Source of the DNA: Leptolyngbya sp. FACHB-8
Lineage (GTDB): Bacteria > Cyanobacteriota > Cyanobacteriia > Elainellales > Elainellaceae
Length of the DNA stretch: 64,000 nt
Direction of reading: 5' to 3'
NCBI RefSeq assembly: GCF_014695575.1
Contig: NZ_JACJOO010000071.1
Location: 1-64,000 of the forward strand
The translations under genes and the position numbers were made by a program. Below, one piece after another: positions 57,268 through 64,000 of the stretch (the first letter of the stretch is position 1; every line of letters starts with the position of its first letter). Below the pieces are notes generated by a model that saw only the letters and a list, made by a program, of their open reading frames with translations, did no database searches and was not told the origin of the DNA.

Positions 57268-59247
57268 TTGATCGATCTGCTAAACAAACTGCGCGAAATT
57301 TTACGGCACTGGTGGTCTGAATTTACCCTTCAGACCAAACTGATGGCTGCGGCCACTCTGGTCGTGTCATTGCTGATGAGCGGCCTTACCTTCTGGGCCG
57401 TCAACTCGATTCAGCAAGATGCCCGCATTCACGATACCCGCTTTGGCCGCGACCTGGGGGTGTTGCTGGCAACCAACGTCACCCCCTTAATTGGCGAAAA
57501 CAACCTGGCTGAGTTGGCCCAGTTCTCCCAACGGTTTTACAGCAGCACCTCCAACGTGCGCTACATGCTGTTTGCCGATGCCGATGGCGAAATCTACTTT
57601 GGCATTCCCTACTCCCAAACTGAAGTTCAAAACTCCCTCACCATCCGACGACGGATGCAGCTCCCGGACAACTTTTCGCCGGATCTGCCCTTCCCACTGG
57701 TGCGCCAACACCTGACCCCCGATGGTGAAGTGACCGATGTTTTTGTACCGATTACCTATAACGGCAAATACATGGGGGTATTGGCGATCGGCACCAACCC
57801 AAACCCCACGGTCGTCACCTCCTCGCACCTGACGCGAGATGTCACGATCGCAGTGTTCGTTTCCATCTGGGTCATGGTGATTTTGGGGGCCGTATTCAAT
57901 GCCCTCACCATTACCAAACCCATCAAGGAACTGCTGGTGGGTGTTAAAAATATTGCTGCTGGAAACTTCAAACAGCGGATTGATTTGCCCTTGGGCGGTG
58001 AACTGGGGGAACTCATCCTCAGTTTCAACGACATGGCAGAACGCCTGGAAACTTACGAGGAACAAAATATTGAAGAGCTGACGGCTGAGAAGGCCAAGCT
58101 AGAAACGCTGGTTTCCACCATCGCGGATGGTGCAGTATTGCTCGATCGCAATCTCCACATCGTGCTGGTTAACCCAACGGCCCGCAGGTTGTTCGGCTGG
58201 GATGCTGGAGAGGAGGTGCTGGGGCATTCGGTGCTGGAGCGGTTGCCCGAACCCCTTCGACCCAAGTTGTCAGAATTGCTGACAGAATTGGCGGAAGGCA
58301 AGCAGGAGTGCGACATATCGCGCGATCGCGAACCCTGGGAACTGTGCGTCACCATTCCTGGTTCTACTAACCGCACCATTCGTATCTGGCTCACAACGGT
58401 TCTCGATCAATCCCGGGAAAACCTGCGAGGGATTGCCATCACTGTTCAAGACATTACCCGTGAAACCGAGCTGAACGAGGCTAAGAGCCAGTTCATCAGC
58501 AACGTTTCCCATGAATTGCGAACTCCGCTATTCAACATCAAATCCTTCATCGAAACTCTGCATGAGTACGGCGAGGATTTGAACCAATCGGAGCGACGGG
58601 AGTTTCTGGAAACAGCGAATCGTGAAACCGATCGCCTGACTCGCCTGGTCAATGATGTGTTGGATCTATCCCGCCTGGAGTCGGGTAAGCGCTATCACTT
58701 TGATGCGGTAGATCTGGCACAAACCATCGATCAAACCCTCCGTACCCATCAACTTAACGCTCGCGATAAGGGGATTGAACTTCAGCAGGAGTTAGCCCCC
58801 GATCTGCCCACAGTGCTGGGCAATTATGACTTGCTGCTACAGGTCTTCAACAACCTTCTGGGTAACGCCCTGAAATTTACCCGGAGTGGTGGCTGTGTAG
58901 TTATTCGAGCCTACGTTTTGGAAGAACCGTGGACGACAACACCGACCCACGTTCGAGTCGAGATATCCGATACCGGCATTGGCATTGATCCAGAAGATCA
59001 GCACGCTATCTTCGATCGCTTCTACCGTGTTGAAAATCGCGTCCACACCCTGGAAGGAACAGGTTTGGGCCTATCCATTGTTCGCAACATCATCGAGAAG
59101 CACCAGAGTCACGTTCATCTGGTTAGTGAAGTCGGAGTGGGCACTACCTTCTGGTTCGACCTGCCCATCTATCAAGCGGGGCTTCCGATGCTCGAAAGCC
59201 ACACGGCTCCAGGGGCTACAAGCTCAACTCAGGCAATTTCGCTGTAG
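57268..59247 (+). CDS. nblS: Sensor histidine kinase NblS (Hik33/DspA)
   Basis: A 659-residue membrane kinase controlling high-light, cold and nutrient-stress responses through RpaB/SrrA-type regulators. Layout: membrane span 1 (about 26-46), periplasmic loop (50-190), membrane span 2 (about 192-212), HAMP (about 213-268), PAS (about 280-390), a phosphoacceptor His415 in FISNVSHELRTPLFNIK, and a HATPase with N-box NNLLGNALKFT, DTGIGI and GTGLGLSIV. This matches the NblS family from end to end. Start: an upstream ATG runs into a stop, and the next in-frame ATG is inside the first span, so the TTG at 57268 (MIDLLNKLREIL) is chosen; GAAGAG lies just ahead. It follows purD after two palindromic elements. 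Confidence 0.93.
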   Translation: MIDLLNKLREILRHWWSEFTLQTKLMAAATLVVSLLMSGLTFWAVNSIQQDARIHDTRFGRDLGVLLATNVTPLIGENNLAELAQFSQRFYSSTSNVRYMLFADADGEIYFGIPYSQTEVQNSLTIRRRMQLPDNFSPDLPFPLVRQHLTPDGEVTDVFVPITYNGKYMGVLAIGTNPNPTVVTSSHLTRDVTIAVFVSIWVMVILGAVFNALTITKPIKELLVGVKNIAAGNFKQRIDLPLGGELGELILSFNDMAERLETYEEQNIEELTAEKAKLETLVSTIADGAVLLDRNLHIVLVNPTARRLFGWDAGEEVLGHSVLERLPEPLRPKLSELLTELAEGKQECDISRDREPWELCVTIPGSTNRTIRIWLTTVLDQSRENLRGIAITVQDITRETELNEAKSQFISNVSHELRTPLFNIKSFIETLHEYGEDLNQSERREFLETANRETDRLTRLVNDVLDLSRLESGKRYHFDAVDLAQTIDQTLRTHQLNARDKGIELQQELAPDLPTVLGNYDLLLQVFNNLLGNALKFTRSGGCVVIRAYVLEEPWTTTPTHVRVEISDTGIGIDPEDQHAIFDRFYRVENRVHTLEGTGLGLSIVRNIIEKHQSHVHLVSEVGVGTTFWFDLPIYQAGLPMLESHTAPGATSSTQAISL

Positions 59248-59688
59248 GCGTGTGTGCTTTGCTAACATGCTTCCTCGGAACGTTTCAATACACTATGTGA
59301 CCCCTTGCATGGCTTTCCCAGGCAAGGGTTCGCGTCTTTAAAGCGAACTCATGCAGGCAAGCTATTGAGTTTCTAGCAATTGCTGCGAACCATGACAGGT
59401 TCATGCTTCCCAAGCCGAAGCTGCTAAGATCGTAACTTGGCGATCGTCCAATCCCTTAAGCGGAATACAGCAAAAGTGCTGACAAAACACATCCAAAGGG
59501 GTTGTCGGCCTTAGAATAATTTGACCGAGTTATCCTGTGTTCGGCCGTTCCGCTTGGAGTGCCCCCATGGGATGTAAGGTCTCTCGGGAGCCCGCTCGTT
59601 TGACTCACAGGGTTGCCTGTCAAGCCTTTCTAAGGGGATGGCGATCGCGGGTTTTGGCTAACCTTTAGTCCGGGTATACGGTGAAACT
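59248..59688. other. nblS-gltA intergenic region
   Basis: It holds small stem regions (for example around CCTTGCATGG at 59303) but no convincing gene, NtcA box or terminator. The gltA promoter should be here. Confidence 0.55.
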
Positions 59689-60873
59689 ATGACGGTTGCT
59701 TGCGAATATAGACCGGGTTTGGAAGGAGTCCCCGCAACCCAATCCTGCATTAGCTATGTGGATGGACAACGGGGTATTCTCGAGTACCAGGGCATTCGAA
59801 TTGAAAATTTGGCCAAGCATAGTAACTTTCTGGAAACGGCCTACCTCCTGATTTGGGGTACTTTGCCCACCCAACAGGAACTAGAAGAGTTTGAGCACGA
59901 GATTCGCTACCATCGCCGCTTGAAGTACCGCATCCGTGACATGATGAAGTGCTTCCCCGAAAGTGGCCACCCGATGGATGCCCTGCAGGCATGTGCGGCT
60001 GCGTTGGGCTTGTTTTACTCACGGCGGGCTTTGGATGATCCTGCCTATATTCGGGCTGCGGTTGTACGGTTGCTGGCCAAAATCCCCACAATGGTGGCGG
60101 CATTCCAACTGATGCGCAAGGGGAATGACCCCATTCAACCGCGCGATGATCTCGATTACTCCGCCAACTTCCTCTATATGTTGACGGAGCAAGAGCCTGA
60201 TCCCCTCGAAGCCCACATCTTTGAAACCTGCCTCATTCTCCACGCCGAGCACACCATTAACGCCTCTACTTTCTCGGCGATGGTGACGGCCTCCACTTTG
60301 ACTGACCCTTACGCTGTGGTCGCTTCAGCGGTAGGCACGCTGGCTGGCCCACTTCACGGGGGAGCCAGCGAGGAAGTGATCCTGATGTTAGAAGAGATTG
60401 GTTCTGTCGAGAATGTGCAGCCCTTTGTGGACAAGTGCCTAGAGCAAAAAGCACGGATTATGGGCTTCGGCCACCGGGTTTATAAAGTCAAAGACCCCCG
60501 TGCGACCATTCTGCAAGAGCTGGCAGAGCAGATGTTTGAAAAGTTTGGCCACGATGAGTACTACGACATCGCGGTCGAATTGGAACGGGTGGTTGCTGAA
60601 AAGCTGGGCCACAAGGGTATTTACCCCAACGTAGACTTCTACTCAGGGCTGGTGTACCGGAAGCTGGGGATCCCAACGGATCTGTATACTCCCGTGTTTG
60701 CGATCGCCCGAGTCGCTGGTTGGCTGGCCCACTGGAAAGAGCAATTGGAAGAAAACCGCATTTTTCGACCCACTCAAATTTATACCGGGCTCCACGATAT
60801 CCCTTATATTCCCATTCAAAAGCGGGGATCAAGTCAGGAGGATAAATTGGTGGCTGAGCTGATGATGCAATAA
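59689..60873 (+). CDS. gltA: Citrate synthase
   Basis: A 394-residue enzyme condensing oxaloacetate and acetyl-CoA, feeding 2-oxoglutarate and hence nitrogen assimilation. Catalytic residues are visible in LHAEHTINAS (first His), GFGHRVYK (second His) and PNVDFYSG (Asp). GPLHGGASEE is the family signature. The length is of the type II, shorter bacterial/archaeal form. The start ATG gives MTVACEYRPGLEGVPA. A perfect hairpin terminator follows the stop by about 20 bases. Confidence 0.97.
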   Translation: MTVACEYRPGLEGVPATQSCISYVDGQRGILEYQGIRIENLAKHSNFLETAYLLIWGTLPTQQELEEFEHEIRYHRRLKYRIRDMMKCFPESGHPMDALQACAAALGLFYSRRALDDPAYIRAAVVRLLAKIPTMVAAFQLMRKGNDPIQPRDDLDYSANFLYMLTEQEPDPLEAHIFETCLILHAEHTINASTFSAMVTASTLTDPYAVVASAVGTLAGPLHGGASEEVILMLEEIGSVENVQPFVDKCLEQKARIMGFGHRVYKVKDPRATILQELAEQMFEKFGHDEYYDIAVELERVVAEKLGHKGIYPNVDFYSGLVYRKLGIPTDLYTPVFAIARVAGWLAHWKEQLEENRIFRPTQIYTGLHDIPYIPIQKRGSSQEDKLVAELMMQ

Positions 60874-60891
60874 GTCAGCCAATATGAAGAT

Positions 60892-60930
60892 AAAAGCGTT
60901 GATTTTTGCTAAAAATCAACGCTTTTGTCG
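60892..60930 (+). terminator. gltA terminator
   Basis: AAAAGCGTTGATTTTT pairs with AAAAATCAACGCTTTT around a GCT loop. Confidence 0.85.
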
Positions 60931-60935
60931 TTTTC

Positions 60936-61110
60936 AGGACTTACCAAGTTGCATTGGGTGCGGAGTGAAGCACGCGGTAACCAATAAAAAGGCACTTGAG
61001 CTGACTCTGTAGACTTCCTACGTGAATCGTTGCGTAGCCATCGCTACGCAACGATTCACGTCCTCAAAAACGGATTCATGCAGGAGGTCTACTGATGTTG
61101 CGCAAGTCCT
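60936..61110. repeat. Palindromic element, family G copy 2
   Basis: The ends are AGGACTT and AAGTCCT, as in the element at 23323 but with more spacer. Inside, at 61020-61061, is a perfect 19-base-arm hairpin, ACGTGAATCGTTGCGTAGC, with a 4-base loop. Confidence 0.65.
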
Positions 61111-61277
61111 TTTAGTAATACTTGCTACAAAATTTTGGAGACGTAGAGCTACGAGAAGGACGCTCGATGCATCGGGCCTATTTTCTCTGTTTCCTAAATG
61201 ATGGGTCATGCCCCTCTTGTTATTTCTGAGAGGGACTGTAATTATTAACTCAAGTGACGATTTTCAGGAACTCCGAG

Positions 61278-61309
61278 CCTCAGGTGACTTATATCACCTG
61301 GGGTTTTTT
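61278..61309 (+). terminator. Terminator without an upstream gene
   Basis: CCTCAGGTGA pairs with TATCACCTGG, then TTTTTT. No protein frame ends upstream of it after gltA's own terminator, so it may end a small RNA transcribed from about 61110-61277. Confidence 0.65.
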
Positions 61310-62001
61310 ATTACCTTAAGCGGCTCTTCTCAAAACGCTGTAGGGTAAGCCTGCAAAGATTTGGCTCTACTGATATATACACAGACTGTTTGGCACAATC
61401 CGCACATTGCTCGATTTGATCACGATTTTTTGGGGATCGAACTAGGGCTCACGAGCTCAGTACAGGACAGAATTTCTAAAATTTAGACTTTTCATCGTGC
61501 TAGTGAAGTTAGCGCAACGAAAAGCCTGAATTTTAAAGATGGTTTAATATTTCTCCCTTACTTGAGTACACCGTGTGTAGCCTGCAACCCCTAGAACGGA
61601 GTAATGATCTGGTCGGTTTAAGGTTTGTGAGTGGGATCAGTTTAGAAGTCTTGTGATCAAAGTCTTAAATTTTTTGGGGATCTCTAGACAATTCAAAATA
61701 GTCGGGCACAATACAGGCAGCAATGCCAGAGGTATGTCTTCCGGTACTTTGATTCAGACAGAAGCTGTTTCCATTGTAATTATTTAGGTAGAGCTGAACC
61801 TTGACGGGAATTCCAGTTGTACAGGTTGCTTCACTCACTGGGTTTCCGTTGCATTTTGTACTATGGGAAACATCCCATTGGCTTGACTCCAGTTAGGTTG
61901 ACTTCGGTTGAAAACGTCCCGATCTCCCTACACATTTGAAGCTCCATCGCTCGTTGACAATCGTTTAGATTTTTCAGACTGATCCCTAAGGAAAGTAAGC
62001 T
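61310..62001. other. Leader/promoter region of glgP
   Basis: Nearly 700 bases without a gene, hairpin or NtcA box. The glgP ribosome binding site AAGGAAAG is at 61987-61994. Confidence 0.6.
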
Positions 62002-64000
62002 ATGCAAACGTTACCCGATTCTCCACTGGTTTGCCCTCCTGTGCGCGTTGAGGACGACCGCACTGGGCTCAATGTGGAAACCTTGAAGCGGGCCTTTCTC
62101 GACAACCTTTTCTATATCCAGGGCAAGTTTCCTGACATCGCGACACAGAACGACTACTACATGGCGTTGGCCTATACGGTGCGCGATCGCCTCCTCAAAC
62201 GCTGGCTCAAAACAGCTCACACTTACGCCCAACGAGGCTCCCGTACCGTCTGCTACCTTTCCGCAGAATTTTTGATGGGACCACACCTGGGCAACAACCT
62301 GATTAACCTCGACATCTACGATGACATCAAGCAGGCCATGGAAGAATTGGGCCTGGACCTGGATGTACTGATGGAACAGGAAGAGGAGCCAGGGCTGGGA
62401 AATGGTGGTTTGGGCCGTCTGGCCGCTTGCTACCTGGATTCCATGGCATCTCTGGAGATCCCTTCCATCGGTTATGGCATTCGCTACGAGTACGGGATCT
62501 TTGAGCAGGATATCCGCGACGGCTGGCAGGTGGAACGTACTGACAAATGGCTAAAGTATGGAAACCCCTGGGAAATTGCCCGTCCTGAATGGGCGGTTCC
62601 TGTTAAGTTGGGCGGTCACACTGAGCATTACACCGACGACAACGGACGCTACCGTGTACGCTGGATTCCCTATCAGGTGGTTCTGGGAGTTCCCCACGAT
62701 ACGCCGCTTTTGGGCTATCGGGTAAACACGGCGAATACCCTGCGCCTGTGGCGTGCCGAAGCACCAGAATCCTTTGACTTTGAAGCCTTTAACTCTGGAG
62801 ATTATGTTGGGGCTGTACAGGAAAAAATGGTGTCGGAGAACCTGTCGAAGGTACTCTATCCCAATGACAACATTTCCCAGGGCAAGCAACTGCGTCTGGC
62901 CCAACAAATTTTCTTTGTGTCCTGCTCTCTGCAAGACATGATCCGCATCATGGAGCAGCAGAAGCTGCCCTTGGAGCAGTTCCACGAGAAGTTTGTGGTG
63001 CAGTTGAATGATACGCACCCGGCTATCTCCATCGCTGAACTCATGCGCCTGTTGATTGACGAGCACGGGTTTGACTGGAACAAAGCCTGGCACATTACCA
63101 CCCATACGTTCGCGTATACCAACCACACCTTGCTTCCTGAAGCACTGGAGCGCTGGCCCCTGAAGCTGTTTGAAACCATGCTTCCCCGGCACTTGGAGAT
63201 TATCTACGAAATCAATCGTCACTTCCTGGATGATGTGCGGATCAAGTTCCCCGAGAACCCGGAGATGCTGACCCGCATGTCCATTATTGAGGAAGGGGGC
63301 GAACGCTATGTTCGTATGGCTCATTTGGCCTGCGTTGGAAGCCTGGCAATTAATGGAGTAGCGGCACTTCACACTGAGCTTTTGAAGCAGGATGTGTTGC
63401 ACGACTTCTTTGAAATGTATCCGGAGAAGTTTAACAACAAGACTAACGGTGTCACCCCTCGCCGTTTCATGGTGGCGAGCAATCCTCGCCTAACTAACCT
63501 GATTACCAGCAAGATTGGTGATGGTTGGATCAAGAACCTGGACGATCTGCGGAAATTGGAAGCCTATGTGGATGAGCCAGAGTTCCGCCATGAGTTCCGT
63601 CAGATCAAGCGCGCCATCAAGCAAGATCTGTCCAACTATGTTCAGGAAAATTATGGGGTGACGCTGAATCCCGACTCCATGTTCGACATTCAGGCCAAGC
63701 GGATTCACGAATATAAGCGCCAACACTTGAATGCGCTGTATGTCGTGACCCTCTACAACCGACTGAAAAATAACCCTGATCTCGATATCACCCCCCGCAC
63801 CTTCCTGTTTGGGGGCAAGGCTGCACCCGGCTATTACATTGCCAAGCTGGTCATTAAGCTGATCAACTCCATTGGGGATGTGGTGAACCGTGATCCCGAT
63901 GTGCGCGATCGCCTCAAAGTCCTCTTCCTGAAGGACTACAGCGTTAAATTTGCTCAGCGGATTTATCCCGCTGCTGACTTATCAGAACAAATTTCTACTG
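62002..64000 (+). CDS. glgP: Glycogen phosphorylase (partial, cut by the window end)
   Basis: The first 666 residues of an alpha-glucan phosphorylase, which releases glucose-1-phosphate from glycogen with pyridoxal phosphate. Family motifs include RTVCYLSAEFLMGPHLGNNLINL (about 74-96), GLGNGGLGRLAACYLDSMASL, YGIRYEYGIFEQDIRDGWQVE, QLNDTHPAISIAELMRLL, NGVAALHTELLKQDVL, NKTNGVTPRRFM and the phosphate-site KRIHEYKRQHLN. The frame is still open at the last base; the lysine for pyridoxal phosphate near residue 690 would be just outside. Start ATG at 62002 with AAGGAAAG seven bases upstream. Confidence 0.97.
   Translation, partial: MQTLPDSPLVCPPVRVEDDRTGLNVETLKRAFLDNLFYIQGKFPDIATQNDYYMALAYTVRDRLLKRWLKTAHTYAQRGSRTVCYLSAEFLMGPHLGNNLINLDIYDDIKQAMEELGLDLDVLMEQEEEPGLGNGGLGRLAACYLDSMASLEIPSIGYGIRYEYGIFEQDIRDGWQVERTDKWLKYGNPWEIARPEWAVPVKLGGHTEHYTDDNGRYRVRWIPYQVVLGVPHDTPLLGYRVNTANTLRLWRAEAPESFDFEAFNSGDYVGAVQEKMVSENLSKVLYPNDNISQGKQLRLAQQIFFVSCSLQDMIRIMEQQKLPLEQFHEKFVVQLNDTHPAISIAELMRLLIDEHGFDWNKAWHITTHTFAYTNHTLLPEALERWPLKLFETMLPRHLEIIYEINRHFLDDVRIKFPENPEMLTRMSIIEEGGERYVRMAHLACVGSLAINGVAALHTELLKQDVLHDFFEMYPEKFNNKTNGVTPRRFMVASNPRLTNLITSKIGDGWIKNLDDLRKLEAYVDEPEFRHEFRQIKRAIKQDLSNYVQENYGVTLNPDSMFDIQAKRIHEYKRQHLNALYVVTLYNRLKNNPDLDITPRTFLFGGKAAPGYYIAKLVIKLINSIGDVVNRDPDVRDRLKVLFLKDYSVKFAQRIYPAADLSEQIST

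Overview
The window is chromosomal DNA from a cyanobacterium, probably a non-picoplanktonic, Leptolyngbya/Oscillatoria-like lineage. The evidence is the many GCGATCGC (HIP1) octamers, cyanobacterial signature genes (ntcA, the nblS/hik33 kinase, a petL-like cytochrome b6f subunit, a DUF3084 protein, a clpC with a UVR domain), and a glutamate/neutral amino-acid transporter set (natFGH with bgtA). No rRNA, tRNA, CRISPR array or transposase gene was seen.

Layout. 1-2.6 kb: an accessory stretch with a GNAT acetyltransferase, a small P-loop kinase, a GFA-family protein and a RidA pseudogene cut by palindromic repeats. 2.6-5.1 kb: an unusual three-part fusion of AMP-ligase, acyl carrier and membrane acyltransferase. 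6-8.5 kb: clpC. 8.9-14 kb: a small conserved-looking protein, a HAMP-domain remnant, a HerA-like ATPase, a diguanylate cyclase with an ethylene-receptor-type membrane domain, and miaA. 14.4-16.3 kb: gyrB. 18.2-23.2 kb: natF-natG-natH-bgtA behind a textbook NtcA-type promoter. 23.4-28.2 kb: yhhQ, a petL-like gene, panE, an acyl-adenylating enzyme and a membrane methyltransferase. 28.8-32 kb: an NrtA/CmpA-type ABC operon in the order permease, binding protein, ATPase. 32.2-37.3 kb: hisB, fabI, ntcA with its own NtcA box, a DUF3084 gene and a YqgF-like gene. 37.4-47.3 kb: an HlyD-type adaptor and a 2762-residue RTX protein made of about 26 repeats. 48.5-64 kb: pyk, uvrC, msrB, a TPR protein, purD, nblS, gltA and the first 666 codons of glgP.

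How the genes work together. Nitrogen status links ntcA, the nat/bgt transporter and possibly the Nrt-like transporter. The RTX protein and HlyD adaptor form two thirds of a type I secretion locus; the ABC exporter is not in the window. Light/stress signalling (nblS), carbon metabolism (pyk, gltA, glgP) and housekeeping genes fill the remainder.

The most unusual content is intergenic. At least five families of miniature palindromic elements lie between the genes. Within a family the overall length and outer ends are fixed (124 bp three times, 130 bp twice, 108 bp twice). The hairpin arms vary with compensating changes, or are completely different, and still pair almost perfectly around mostly 3-nt loops. 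One copy interrupts the RidA remnant with an 8-bp flanking duplication. The two other main candidates for new biology are the ethylene-receptor-like diguanylate cyclase and the AMP-ligase/ACP/acyltransferase fusion.
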